A DNA stretch of 34,454 nucleotides from Acidobacteriota bacterium (GCA_003222535.1 QHWJ01000355.1:1-34454); one strand, 5' to 3'. Shown: positions 10,112 through 17,525, counted from the first letter of the stretch. Notes: generated by a model from the letters alone, not told the origin. Program-made: numbers and translations.

Positions 10112-11632
10112 ATGCTGAAAACTGAAGCGTCCTCCCTCGTTTCGACTGGAACCGATCTCGCCACCGCGTTGACGTTCGACGACGTCCTGCTGGTGCCGCG
10201 GCATTCCGACGTCGTGCCGACGCAGGTGGACGTCACGACGCGGTTGACGAGAAACATCCGGTTGAGCGTGCCGCTGCTCAGCGCGGCCATGGACACCGTC
10301 ACCGAGTCGCGGCTGGCGATCGCGATGGCGCAGCAGGGCGGCCTCGGCGTCATTCACAAGAACCTGTCGATCGAGGAGCAGGCGTCGGAGGTCGATCGCG
10401 TGAAGCGGTCCGAAAGCGGCATGATCGTCGACCCGATCACGCTGTCCCCCGCCAACCGAATCCACGAAGCGCTCGATCTGATGAAGAAGTACAGCATCTC
10501 CGGTGTGCCGATCACCGAAGATGGCAGCAAGGAAGGCCGGCTCGTCGGCATCCTGACCAATCGCGACCTGCGCTTCGAGACCAATACCAGCCGGGAAATC
10601 TCGGAAGTGATGACGCGCGATCCGCTGATCACCGTTCCGGTCGGCACCACCCTCGACGCGGCCCGCGAGATTCTGCATCACCACAAGGTCGAGAAGCTGC
10701 TCGTCGTCGATCGCGACTTCCGGCTGAAGGGGCTCATCACCGTCAAGGACATCCAGAAGGCCGTCAGGTATCCCGACGCGTCGAAGGACTCGCTCGGCCG
10801 GCTGCGGTGCGGCGCGGCGGTCGGCATCGCGCGGGACACCGTGGATCGCGCCGACGCGCTCATCGCCGCAAACGTCGACGTGCTGGTCGTGGATACCGCG
10901 CACGGGCACTCGCAGAACGTCCTGGACATGGTCCGTCTGCTCCGCCGCCGCTTCCCCGGCGTCGATCTGGTCGCCGGAAACGTCGCGACAGCCGGAGGGA
11001 CCCTGGCGCTCGTGGATCTGGGCGTCGACGCGGTCAAGGTCGGCATCGGCGCCGGTTCGATCTGCACGACGCGGATCATCGCCGGCATCGGCGTGCCGAT
11101 GATCACCGCCGTGATGGAATGCGCGCGTGCGGCGGCGGCCCGCGATGTCCCCATCATCGCGGACGGCGGCATCCGCTTCTCCGGCGACATCACCAAAGCG
11201 GTCGCCGTCGGCGCGAGCACGACGATGATCGGGAACCTGTTCGCGGGCACCGACGAGAGCCCGGGCGAAATCATTCTGTATCAGGGCCGGAGCTTCAAGG
11301 AGTACCGCGGCATGGGGTCGATCGGCGCCATGCGCCGCGGCAGCCGCGATCGGTACTTCCAGGACGAGTTCGATCTCGAGGCGTCGGGCGGCAGCGAAAA
11401 GCTCGTGCCGGAAGGGATTGAAGGACGCGTCGCGCACAAAGGCAGCGTTGCCGCCATGGTCCACCAGCTCGTCGGCGGCCTGCGCGCCGGCATGGGGTAT
11501 TGCGGGGCCAGGAACATCCCGGCGCTGCAGCGGGAAGCCGTGCTCATTCGGATCACCCCGGCCGGCGCGCGCGAAAGCCACGTCCACGACGTCGCGATCA
11601 CGAAGGAAGCGCCGAACTACCGGTCCGAATGA
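10112..11632 (+). CDS. guaB: Inosine-5'-monophosphate dehydrogenase
   Basis: This 506-residue enzyme oxidises IMP to XMP with NAD+, the first committed step of GMP synthesis. The N-terminus [16 protein letters not shown] is diagnostic. Two CBS domains occupy about residues 105-225, inserted in the TIM barrel as usual. The catalytic loop is [12 protein letters not shown] with Cys318; most orthologues have GIGPGSICTT, so Pro is replaced by Ala here. The flap and active-site residues are in [20 protein letters not shown], and the monovalent-cation site follows in [13 protein letters not shown]. Length and order are normal. The spacer before it carries a dispersed hairpin repeat, so it is probably transcribed independently of secA. 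Confidence 0.97.
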   Translation: MLKTEASSLVSTGTDLATALTFDDVLLVPRHSDVVPTQVDVTTRLTRNIRLSVPLLSAAMDTVTESRLAIAMAQQGGLGVIHKNLSIEEQASEVDRVKRSESGMIVDPITLSPANRIHEALDLMKKYSISGVPITEDGSKEGRLVGILTNRDLRFETNTSREISEVMTRDPLITVPVGTTLDAAREILHHHKVEKLLVVDRDFRLKGLITVKDIQKAVRYPDASKDSLGRLRCGAAVGIARDTVDRADALIAANVDVLVVDTAHGHSQNVLDMVRLLRRRFPGVDLVAGNVATAGGTLALVDLGVDAVKVGIGAGSICTTRIIAGIGVPMITAVMECARAAAARDVPIIADGGIRFSGDITKAVAVGASTTMIGNLFAGTDESPGEIILYQGRSFKEYRGMGSIGAMRRGSRDRYFQDEFDLEASGGSEKLVPEGIEGRVAHKGSVAAMVHQLVGGLRAGMGYCGARNIPALQREAVLIRITPAGARESHVHDVAITKEAPNYRSE

Positions 11633-11639
11633 ATCGGGT

Positions 11640-11731
11640 AATCGGGTAATCTGGTAATCGGGTAATTGGATTGCTGGATTGCCAGTAATTGGAGTGCTGG
11701 ATTGCCGGTAATTGGAGTGCTGGATTGCCCC
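11640..11731 (+). repeat. Tandem word array: GGTAATCG x4, then 23-bp unit x3
   Basis: Directly after the guaB stop, GGTAATCG-type 8-mers repeat four times. They are followed by about three copies of a 23-bp unit, TAATTGGAGTGCTGGATTGC plus CGG, with small changes. The array fills most of the gap between the convergent guaB and tsaE genes. No arm complementary to it is present here. Confidence 0.8.
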
Positions 11732-11751
11732 AAAGCACGATCGTCCCGACG

Positions 11752-11823
11752 GTCCGGCTGAAGCCGGACACTACCGAAATTTCTCCGCGGGCTTTGCGGG
11801 CTCTGCGTTCATCGTCGTGATCG
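11752..11823 (+). repeat. Composite repeat, copy 1 (palindrome plus CTCTGCG words)
   Basis: The palindrome GTCCGGCTGAAGCCGGAC (11752-11769) is followed by ACTACCGAAATTT and then 9-bp words CTCCGCGGG, CTTTGCGGG and CTCTGCGTT, ending CATCGTCGTGATCG. The same order occurs at 12815-12877 and 12903-12977. On the minus strand the repeat encodes the last residues of TsaE and supplies its TAG stop. Confidence 0.75.
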
Positions 11824-12313
11824 TTCGCGTATCGCCGTCGCCGTGCTGGATCCGCACGGCGACCGTCTTGCCGGAGCGCGAAGGCGGTGCGTCGCGCAAA
11901 GGAGGTGTGTCGCCCGAAGGCGGGATGTAGCGCGAAGGCTTCAGCCGAGCGCCGTCTCTCAGCTTCTCCGCCCACTCGATCGCCATCACGCCGTCCTCGG
12001 CGATTTCATCCAGGCCCAGATCGTCGATCTCGCGCGGGTCGTCCAGGCGATACAAGTCCACGTGAAACAGCGCCAGGCGTCCGCCCCGGTACTCCTGCAC
12101 GAGCGTGAAGGTCGGGCTGCTCACCTCGTCGCGGTGCACGCCGAGTCCCTCCGCCAGCCCGCGCACGAACGCGGTCTTCCCTGCCCCGAGATCGCCGAAC
12201 AGCAGCACGACGTCGCCGGCGGCCAGCGTCGCCGCGAGCTCGCGCCCGACGGCCGCCGTCTCGGCTTCTGAAGTCGTCGTGAATGCGCGCGCCTGTCCGT
12301 GCGTGCCGGCCAT
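11771..12313 (-). CDS. tsaE: tRNA threonylcarbamoyladenosine biosynthesis ATPase TsaE
   Basis: TsaE is the P-loop ATPase that drives TsaB/TsaD in making t6A37 on ANN-decoding tRNAs. The ATG at 12313 gives 180 residues. Visible motifs are the P-loop FGDLGAGKT (39-47), SSPTFTLVQEY (65-75), HVDLYRL (84-90) and VMAIEWAEKL (109-118). The conserved domain should run directly into a final strand, but residues 123-148 are a Pro-rich insert of hexapeptide repeats (PSRYIP, PSGDTP, PLRDAP, PSRSGK) encoded by a dispersed repeat. The family-like strand TVAVRIQHGDGDTR follows it. The last dozen residues and the stop come from another repeat copy. It is divergent from the DinB gene with a 24-bp gap. The core motifs are intact, so the enzyme is probably functional. 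Confidence 0.92.
   Translation of the reverse strand: MAGTHGQARAFTTTSEAETAAVGRELAATLAAGDVVLLFGDLGAGKTAFVRGLAEGLGVHRDEVSSPTFTLVQEYRGGRLALFHVDLYRLDDPREIDDLGLDEIAEDGVMAIEWAEKLRDGARLKPSRYIPPSGDTPPLRDAPPSRSGKTVAVRIQHGDGDTRTITTMNAEPAKPAEKFR
11870..11951 (-). repeat. Dispersed repeat and 18-bp tandem copies inside tsaE
   Basis: The element GTAGCGCGAAGGCTTCAGCC then GAGCG (11927-11951) matches intergenic copies at 6908, 17492 and 33209. It is followed at about 18-bp spacing by degenerate partial copies (CGCCCGAAGG, CGCGCAAAGG, GCGCGAAGG). In the tsaE frame these read as hexapeptides beginning with Pro. The unit length is a multiple of three, so the frame is preserved. Confidence 0.7.
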
Positions 12314-12337
12314 GGCGTCATGGTATCGTGAACCGTC

Positions 12338-12826
12338 ATGAACCCATATGCCTCGCACCTGGCAACCCGCAATGCGCGCGACGTGATCGCGTCGACGCCG
12401 CTGGAGCTGAGACGCGTGACCGATCGCATCGGCGCCCCCCGCCTGACGACGCCTCCCGCACCCGGCAAATGGAGCGCGCGCGACATCCTCTGTCATCTGG
12501 CGGACTGCGAGATCGTCTTCGCGTTCCGCCTCCGGCAGGCGCTTGCCGAGGATCACCACGTCATTCAACCGTTCGATCAGGATCGCTGGGCGCGCACCTA
12601 CGGGACCGCCGACGCCGGGGATGCGCTTGCGACGTTCACGGCGATCCGCAGCTGGAACGTGGCGCTGTTGAAGACGCTGACGCCGGAGCAATGCGCCAGA
12701 CGCCTCACGCACCCCGAACGCGGCGAGATGTCGTTCGACGTCATCGTCGAGACGATGGGCGGGCACGATCTGAATCACCTGAAGCAGCTCGAGACAATCG
12801 CGGGCGGCGCTGAAAGGTCCGGCTGA
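12338..12826 (+). CDS. DinB superfamily protein
   Basis: This 162-residue four-helix-bundle protein belongs to the DinB/YfiT-like superfamily. The three expected metal-ligand histidines are present: His53 in ILCHLADCE, and His143 and His147 in GGHDLNHLKQL. GKWSARDILCHLAD is the usual N-terminal signature. Members include thiol S-transferases (bacillithiol or mycothiol related) and damage-induced proteins of unknown activity; nothing here fixes the substrate. It is divergent from tsaE with only 24 bp between start codons, too little for two separate promoters. Its TGA stop is the centre of a perfect palindromic repeat (12815-12836), so its last residues (ERSG) are repeat-encoded. Confidence 0.85.
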   Translation: MNPYASHLATRNARDVIASTPLELRRVTDRIGAPRLTTPPAPGKWSARDILCHLADCEIVFAFRLRQALAEDHHVIQPFDQDRWARTYGTADAGDALATFTAIRSWNVALLKTLTPEQCARRLTHPERGEMSFDVIVETMGGHDLNHLKQLETIAGGAERSG

Positions 12827-12877
12827 AGCCGGACCTACCGAGAATTCTCTGCCCCTTTGCGTTGATCGTCGTGGACC
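12815..12877 (+). repeat. Composite repeat, copy 2
   Basis: AGGTCCGGCT GA AGCCGGACCT is a perfect 10-bp-arm palindrome (12815-12836). It is followed by ACCGAGAATTCTCTGCCCC and TTTGCGTTGATCGTCGTGGA, a shorter version of copy 1. The centre of the palindrome carries the DinB-gene stop codon. Confidence 0.75.
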
Positions 12878-12902
12878 AGCCAGCGGCGGACACTACGCCA
12901 CG

Positions 12903-12977
12903 AGGTCGGCTGAAGCCGGACACCACCGCAAATCCTCTGCGGATTTTGCGCCGCTCTGCGTTCATGGTCGCGATCGA
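12903..12977 (+). repeat. Composite repeat, copy 3
   Basis: GGTCGGCTGAAGCCGGAC (12904-12921) leads into ACCACCGCAAATC and the words CTCTGCGGA, TTTTGCGCC and CTCTGCGTT, ending CATGGTCGCGATCG. It matches copy 1 in order and spacing. Confidence 0.75.
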
Positions 12978-13025
12978 AGAGGTTTTTCTGCGCGTTCTGC
13001 GAGCTCTGCGTTCAACGTCGTATTA
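12978..13025 (+). repeat. CTGCG 9-bp word array before nnr
   Basis: CTGCGCGTT, CTGCGAGCT and CTGCGTTCA repeat at 9-bp intervals, then AACGTCG. The same three words in the same order occur at 24120-24150. The array lies 15-50 bp from the 3-prime end of the nnr gene. Confidence 0.7.
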
Positions 13026-13039
13026 CTTCGCAAGCTCCT

Positions 13040-14617
13040 TCACCCGGACTCTCGATCGACGACCTTGCGCCGCCCGGTGAGCTCCAGCACGGCGTCGCCG
13101 AGGTGACTCGCGACGTCGGCCGAGGTCATCGCCACCTCGCTCTCGTCGGCCTCCGCGAGGTCGCCCGCGAGCCCGTGCAGGTACACCCCAAGCTTGCACG
13201 CCGCCTCCGGGTCGAGCAACTGCGCCAGCCACGCGGCGATCATCCCCGTGAGCACATCGCCGGTGCCGCCGGTGGCCATGCCGGGATTTCCGGTCGGGTT
13301 GATGAAGACTTTCTCGTCCGGAGTGGCGATGAGCGTTCGATGGCCCTTCAGCACCACGAACACATGGTGCGCCCTCGCGAAGTTGCGCGCGATCTCGAGG
13401 CGGCTCGCCTGCACTTCGTCGGTCGACATGCCCACCAGGCGCGCCATCTCTCCGGGGTGCGGCGTGATGATGACGTCGCGCCCTTCGCGCCCCGCGAGCT
13501 TCTCCGGGGCGCCTGCGAACGCGTTGAGGCCATCCGCGTCGATCACCAGCGGCATCGTCGCGCGATCGACGACCTGCCTGATGAATTCGCGCGTCGCCGC
13601 CGCCTGCCCGAGGCCGGGGCCGATGGCCAGCACGTCGCGCGCCATCTCGAGCACGCGCTCCACTCCCTCAGGATCGAGCCCGTCGGGGCTCTCGTCGAGC
13701 GCCTCGGTCATATACTCGGGCGCCATCGCCGATAGGACGGGCTGGCAGCTGGCCGGCGTGGCGACCGTCACCAGGCCCGCGCCTGAGCGCAACGCGCCGA
13801 CCGCCGAGAGATGTGCCGCCCCGGTCCGCCCGCGCGAGCCCGCGACGATGAGGATGCGGCCGTAATCGCCTTTGTGGCTGTCGGGCGAACGCGACGCGAC
13901 CAGCTCGCCCATCGAGGCGCGCGTGAGCAAATCCACGCGGGGGCCGTCCACCGCGTCGAGCACCTCGGTGGGGATCCCGATGTCGGCGACGACGATGTCG
14001 CCCGCGTGGATCTCCGCCGGCGGCAGCACGAGAGGCAGCTTGGGAGCCGCGAGCGTCACGGTGAGGCCGGCTTCGATGGCGGGACCGATCGGCTTGGGCG
14101 AGTCGGCCGACAGACCCGACGGCAGATCGATCGCCACGACGGTGATCCCGGACGCATTGACGTCGGCCACGATCGACTCGATGAAGCCGGACACCGGCGC
14201 GTTCAGGCCGGTGCCGAAGATGGCGTCGACGATGAGCGTGCAGTCGCTGACCTCCGAGAAGTGCAGCTCCCACGCCTGGCTGTCGGCGATCTCGACCACG
14301 GTCAGGCCGAGCCGTCCGAGAATCTCGAGGTTGGCACGGGCGTCGCCGCGCACGTCGGCGACACGGCCGATGAGGAACACCGACACGTCCACGCCGCGCT
14401 GTACGAGCGTGCGCGCGACGACGAAGCCGTCGCCCCCGTTGTTGCCGCGGCCGCAGAGGACGGCCACCTGGCGCTCGGAGAGATCGCTGTACATCGTCTC
14501 CATGGCCGCGACGGCCTGCCGGCCGGCGTTCTCCATGAGGACGAGCGACGAGATGCCGATGTCGTCGATCGTGCGGCGATCGGCCTCCCGCATCTGCGCC
14601 GAATTCAGTACGCGCAT
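13040..14617 (-). CDS. nnr: Bifunctional NAD(P)H-hydrate epimerase / ADP-dependent NAD(P)H-hydrate dehydratase
   Basis: This 525-residue fusion repairs hydrated NAD(P)H. The N-terminal YjeF_N epimerase domain (about 1-215) has LVLMENAGRQ, CGRGNNGGDGFVVAR (55-69) and VAIDLPSGLSADS. The C-terminal ribokinase-like dehydratase domain (about 230-510) has KGDYGRILIVAGS, IGPGLGQ, VIDADGLNAF, ITPHPGEMARL, VLKGHRTLI and NPTGNPGMATGGTGDVLTGM, which carries the catalytic Asp. Both halves are intact and of normal length for the fused bacterial form. In many bacteria nnr is directly followed by tsaE; here a DinB gene and repeat elements separate them, a relic of that pairing. ATG 14617 begins MRVLNSAQMREAD, the family's standard N-terminus. 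Confidence 0.96.
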   Translation of the reverse strand: MRVLNSAQMREADRRTIDDIGISSLVLMENAGRQAVAAMETMYSDLSERQVAVLCGRGNNGGDGFVVARTLVQRGVDVSVFLIGRVADVRGDARANLEILGRLGLTVVEIADSQAWELHFSEVSDCTLIVDAIFGTGLNAPVSGFIESIVADVNASGITVVAIDLPSGLSADSPKPIGPAIEAGLTVTLAAPKLPLVLPPAEIHAGDIVVADIGIPTEVLDAVDGPRVDLLTRASMGELVASRSPDSHKGDYGRILIVAGSRGRTGAAHLSAVGALRSGAGLVTVATPASCQPVLSAMAPEYMTEALDESPDGLDPEGVERVLEMARDVLAIGPGLGQAAATREFIRQVVDRATMPLVIDADGLNAFAGAPEKLAGREGRDVIITPHPGEMARLVGMSTDEVQASRLEIARNFARAHHVFVVLKGHRTLIATPDEKVFINPTGNPGMATGGTGDVLTGMIAAWLAQLLDPEAACKLGVYLHGLAGDLAEADESEVAMTSADVASHLGDAVLELTGRRKVVDRESG

Positions 14618-14623
14618 TTATGT

Positions 14624-14827
14624 CAAGGACACAAAGGAAACAGAGGACACAAAGGGTATATCACAGGCCGGCTCTGCGTCCGACCTCTCTGTCCGACCAC
14701 TAATGCCCCCACCTTCGCGTCCGACCTTGGTGTCCGACTTCCGCGTCCGACCTCTGTGTCCGAACTCCGTGTCCGACCTCTGTGTCCTTTGTTACCTCTG
14801 TGTCCTTCTTCTCACTGTGTCCTTGGT
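14624..14827. repeat. Long imperfect inverted repeat of GGACACAAA / TTTGTGTCC words
   Basis: The left arm AAGGACACA AAGGAAACA GAGGACACA AAG (14624-14653) and the right arm CTGTGTCCT TTGTTACCT CTGTGTCCT (14779-14827 region) are complementary. Each is built of 9-bp words. The loop of about 120 bases is filled by a separate 13-bp repeat. It sits between the divergent nnr and aminotransferase genes, so it occupies the space of both promoters. Confidence 0.8.
14678..14785 (+). repeat. 13-bp tandem repeat, GTCCGACC plus five bases
   Basis: GTCCGACC or a one-base variant begins at 14678, 14691, 14719, 14732, 14745, 14758 and 14771. The spacing is 13 bp except for one interval of 28. The variable five bases are mostly TCTGT, TTGGT or TCCGC. 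Confidence 0.85.
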
Positions 14828-14858
14828 CTCGTGTGTGCCCTTGAGGTACTCTCCCCCT

Positions 14859-15764
14859 ATGGGAGCTACCGTCAATGTCAACGGCCGCGTGTTCGATCAG
14901 GAGCACGCCGTCATCTCGGTGTTCGATCACGGGTTCCTCTATGGCGAAGGCGTATACGAGACGCTCCGCACGTACAACGGCCAGCCGTTTCTCTTCGAGC
15001 GGCACATGCGGCGGCTCCGCACCTCGGCCGGCATGCTGGAACTCTCTGTGCCGCTGACCAACGATCAGATCGACACGCGCTTTCGGGAGACGATGCGCAC
15101 GGCCGGGCTCCTGGAGAGCTCCGGCCGTGAGGCGTACATCCGGATACTCGTGACGCGCGGCATCGGCGAGCTCACCTACGATCCCGCCGCCACGCCGAAT
15201 CCTTCGATCGTCGTCATCGTCAAGCCGCACGTCGATCCGTCGCGCGAGGTGTTCGAGCGCGGCGTCACCGTCGCCCTCGTCCCCATCGTCAGGAATCACC
15301 CCGGCTCGGTGAACCCGCTGATCAAGTCGAACAATCTGCTGAACAACGCGCTCGCCATGCAGGAGGCGTTCCGGCGCGGCGGCTTCGAGGGCGTGATGCG
15401 GAACTACAAGGGTGAGCTGGCGGAGTGCACGCAGTCCAACCTGTTCGTCGTGAAGGATGGCGCCGCGCTCACGCCGCCGATCGACGCCGGTCTGCTGCCC
15501 GGCATCACGCGCGCGTTCCTGTTCGAGGTCGGTGCCGAGGCCGGCATCCCCGTCCGCGAAGCGGTGCTGCGAGACGCAGATCTGTTCGGCGCCGACGAGT
15601 CGTTTCTGACCAGCACGACGCGCGAGGTCGTGCCGATCGTGCAGGTGGACGATCGGAAGATCGGCGCGGGCATACCGGGACCGGTCACGCTCGCGCTGCT
15701 CGATGGCTATCGCCGGAAGGCGCAATCGCTCACGCACGCACGGAACGCCGCGCTGAAAACATAA
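14859..15764 (+). CDS. Class IV (fold-type IV) PLP aminotransferase, branched-chain type
   Basis: ATG 14859 gives 301 residues, normal for IlvE-like enzymes. A long upstream extension of the frame runs through repeats and is not coding. DHGFLYGEGVYETLR (23-37) is the family's N-terminal signature. The PLP Lys is Lys156 in VNPLIKSNNLLNNALA, and the phosphate-side motif is LAECTQSNLFVVKD with Glu189. GLLPGITRAFL and FLTSTTREVVPI complete the set. It probably transfers amino groups between branched-chain amino acids and 2-oxoglutarate; D-amino acid aminotransferase and aminodeoxychorismate lyase share the fold and cannot be excluded. Its TAA is immediately adjacent to the stop of the convergent nucleotidyltransferase gene, with no spacer. 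Confidence 0.88.
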   Translation: MGATVNVNGRVFDQEHAVISVFDHGFLYGEGVYETLRTYNGQPFLFERHMRRLRTSAGMLELSVPLTNDQIDTRFRETMRTAGLLESSGREAYIRILVTRGIGELTYDPAATPNPSIVVIVKPHVDPSREVFERGVTVALVPIVRNHPGSVNPLIKSNNLLNNALAMQEAFRRGGFEGVMRNYKGELAECTQSNLFVVKDGAALTPPIDAGLLPGITRAFLFEVGAEAGIPVREAVLRDADLFGADESFLTSTTREVVPIVQVDDRKIGAGIPGPVTLALLDGYRRKAQSLTHARNAALKT

Positions 15765-16379
15765 TCAGATCCCGGCTGAGCCGGGGCGAGCGGACCGTGG
15801 TCGCAGATCGGCTACGCCCGGGTGTTTCGTGAAGAGACCTCGTAGCGTAGCCTCGGCCTGGAGATCCTCCTTCAACTCGAGGAGCGGCCCGAGCTCGTCG
15901 ACGACAAGGGACCGATTCAGGTCCGCGCCCTGCCGGATGATGACACCTTCGATGTCGAGCCAGTCCTGCACACGGTTGGCGAAGGCCTTCAGCACGACCA
16001 GATCCTCAGCGGAGCACGTTACCAGCACGACTCCGGGCGCAACATCAAACGATGTCGATCGCGCAATCACACGAGCTTCGAATGGCAGCCCGCCAAGCGC
16101 GATGTCGATCGGCACGCCCTCCGGTGTTTCCACCAGCAGCACACGCCGTTCGATCGCGAAGGTGCGAGCCTCTGGAAAACGGACGGGGTAGCGGGACAGA
16201 ATCGGGTCGATGAAGCGTTCCTCGCCGCCAAGACCCGTGAGCAGCGTCAGGTCGACGTCACGCGTCTGCCGCGGGTCGCCCCAGCGCTGGACGGCGAGGC
16301 CCCCGATGACGCAGCACTGCCAGCCCCGGGCGGCGCAGAAGGCCTGCACGCCGGCCGCAGCCGCGAAGAGGGCGTTCAC
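15765..16379 (-). CDS. Nucleotidyltransferase-fold protein (AbiEii/MNT-like)
   Basis: This 204-residue protein starts at a GTG directly after the stop of its small partner. The minimal nucleotidyltransferase core is clear: CCVIGGLAVQRWGDPRQTRD (22-41) contains the GG motif, then TRDVDLTLL with Asp41 and Asp43, and a third acidic residue in VPIDIAL (Asp92). The C-terminal helix SAEDLVVLKAFANRVQDWLD matches the DLxxLKaxAxRxqDxxD pattern of AbiEii- and MNT-like toxins or regulators. Such proteins transfer NMP groups to tRNA or protein partners. The last 20 residues lie over repeat-like sequence. All catalytic acids are present. It pairs with the small protein upstream, a toxin-antitoxin-like arrangement; which is toxin is not shown by sequence. 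Confidence 0.8.
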   Translation of the reverse strand: MNALFAAAAGVQAFCAARGWQCCVIGGLAVQRWGDPRQTRDVDLTLLTGLGGEERFIDPILSRYPVRFPEARTFAIERRVLLVETPEGVPIDIALGGLPFEARVIARSTSFDVAPGVVLVTCSAEDLVVLKAFANRVQDWLDIEGVIIRQGADLNRSLVVDELGPLLELKEDLQAEATLRGLFTKHPGVADLRPRSARPGSAGI

Positions 16380-16604
16380 CTATGACCTGTGTGGGTGAAA
16401 CAGATCCTGCTGGTCGATGAGACCGGACCACTGCCTCCTCTGTTGCGGCAGCGGGACTTGCAGGGCTGCGTTGATCAGATCGGACGAGGCCTTCAACGCC
16501 CTGGCGTCGTCGAGCGCGCGCAACTCGCGCCATCGAATCTCCTCGAGCAACCGGCCTGTTTCGGCCCAGCCCTTGACGTAGGCGCGTTCTTCGTCTCGAG
16601 TCAT
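16380..16604 (-). CDS. Small conserved-looking partner of the nucleotidyltransferase
   Basis: ATG 16604 gives 74 residues beginning MTRDEERAYVKGWAETGRLL. An upstream in-frame Met at 16646 would lie beyond a perfect -10 box and is unlikely. The protein is helical, charged and rich in Arg, Glu and Leu (EEIRWRELRALDDARALKAS), with no transmembrane segment or known motif I can name. Its TAG stop is immediately followed by the nucleotidyltransferase GTG, so the two are translationally linked. The order small gene then enzyme fits an antitoxin-toxin operon, but this is inference from layout. From memory, similar small proteins with the ETGRLLEEIRWREL pattern accompany such enzymes elsewhere. Confidence 0.65.
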   Translation of the reverse strand: MTRDEERAYVKGWAETGRLLEEIRWRELRALDDARALKASSDLINAALQVPLPQQRRQWSGLIDQQDLFHPHRS

Positions 16605-16614
16605 CGCCAAGGCG

Positions 16615-16620
16615 ATTATA
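16615..16620 (-). promoter_or_regulatory. Perfect -10 box (TATAAT) for the nucleotidyltransferase module
   Basis: TATAAT reads on the minus strand and ends 11 bases before the ATG at 16604. With normal spacing, transcription would start about four bases before the ATG, giving a leaderless or nearly leaderless message. The best -35 is TTGAAT, 20 bp upstream, so it is weakly placed. No Shine-Dalgarno precedes the ATG, which agrees with a leaderless start. Confidence 0.5.
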
Positions 16621-16719
16621 GCCGCTGACCGGTTACGTGTATTCAAGGGGAGGCTGTGTCCCCCGCTTGCGCCTTCAGCTCGTCCTGCCTGGAGGCCTGT
16701 GGTTACCAGTCCCGGCGGG

Positions 16720-17454
16720 CTACGGTTTCGGCAGGGCCGGCCGCTGGGGCCAGGCGAGAGTGGGACCGTTCCCGTAGTGGCCGAGCGTCAGCGAGAAGCG
16801 CTGTCGCTCCAATGCGCCTCCATAGCTCACCCACCAGCCGAGCTCGCCGTCGTCACGGACGGCACTGTTCAGCACATCGAGGACCGTGCCATCAGCCACG
16901 TTCACGTTGAGCGGCCGGTTGCCGCTGTTCTGAAGCCGGATACCCGCGAAGTACTCGCGCGGGTCGGCGGGATACAACAGATGGCCGATACGATCGAAGG
17001 TCGACAACACGTCGAGGTCCCGCCAGTGAATGTCGCGCACGCGCTGGTTCAGCGCGTCGTTCGGATCGTCCCACGCGGTCAGCGTTCGCACGACGAACGC
17101 CCCGCCGACGTCTTTCCAGCGATAGCGTGGATCCATCGCGACAAATCCGTCCAGCGCCGCTCGCAGCGTTGAGGCCGTGACGCCACGCCTCTCGACGGCG
17201 GATGCGGTCGAGGGGCGCGGCGCCGCCTCATCAGACTCGAACCCGAACGGCACCGACGACACTCTTGCGAAGCGCGAGAGAAGGCCCATTTCGCTGGCAT
17301 CGCTCGGCGTGGCGCCGGGTCCAGCCGGCACATTCATGAAATGTTCGGTGGTTTGAAGAGGGCGGTCGAATGGGGACGGCTTGTCGGCCTGGCCTGAGCC
17401 CAGGCCGACGGTTGCGGCCGCGATCGCCACGATGGCCGTCGAGCCGCGGCCCAT
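16720..17454 (-). CDS. Secreted protein of unknown function
   Basis: The 244-residue product starts with a short signal-like segment (STAIVAIAAATVGLGSG). The mature part has no motif I recognise with certainty. The segment TLRAALDGFVAMDPRYRWKD followed by GGAFVVRTL resembles the STN/secretin-type short domain in which a peptide is tested for a periplasmic fold, and a second one may begin at VADGTVLDVLNSAVRDDGEL. No cysteines or catalytic signatures stand out. It lies 71 bp after a PQQ dehydrogenase gene, separated by a dispersed repeat, and may simply be the last gene of that transcript. I assign no function. Confidence 0.65.
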   Translation of the reverse strand: MGRGSTAIVAIAAATVGLGSGQADKPSPFDRPLQTTEHFMNVPAGPGATPSDASEMGLLSRFARVSSVPFGFESDEAAPRPSTASAVERRGVTASTLRAALDGFVAMDPRYRWKDVGGAFVVRTLTAWDDPNDALNQRVRDIHWRDLDVLSTFDRIGHLLYPADPREYFAGIRLQNSGNRPLNVNVADGTVLDVLNSAVRDDGELGWWVSYGGALERQRFSLTLGHYGNGPTLAWPQRPALPKP

Positions 17455-17491
17455 GCCTCTGGACGGAGTATATCCGTGACGGCGATCGAAT

Positions 17492-17515
17492 CGCTCGGCT
17501 GAAGCCTTCGCGCTA
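17492..17515 (-). repeat. Dispersed CGCTCGGCTGAAGCC element
   Basis: CGCTCGGCTGAAGCCTTCGC GCTAC, read on plus, is the reverse complement of the element inside tsaE (11927-11951) and near gcvP (33209-33233). It lies 11 bp beyond the PQQ-dehydrogenase stop. Confidence 0.75.
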
Positions 17516-17525
17516 CGAGAAGACG

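Noticed and set aside
10058-11587. Open frame of 509 codons opposite guaB
   Set aside because: Same codon-bias shadow; composition is His/Arg/Asp-rich and no domain is visible, whereas guaB matches its family throughout.
14678-14785. CRISPR array
   Set aside because: Repeats are 8 bases with 5-base variable parts, far too short, and there are no cas genes.
14640-14858. N-terminal extension of the aminotransferase frame
   Set aside because: It runs through 13-bp and 9-bp repeats and adds nothing to the family; the ATG at 14859 gives the standard N-terminus.
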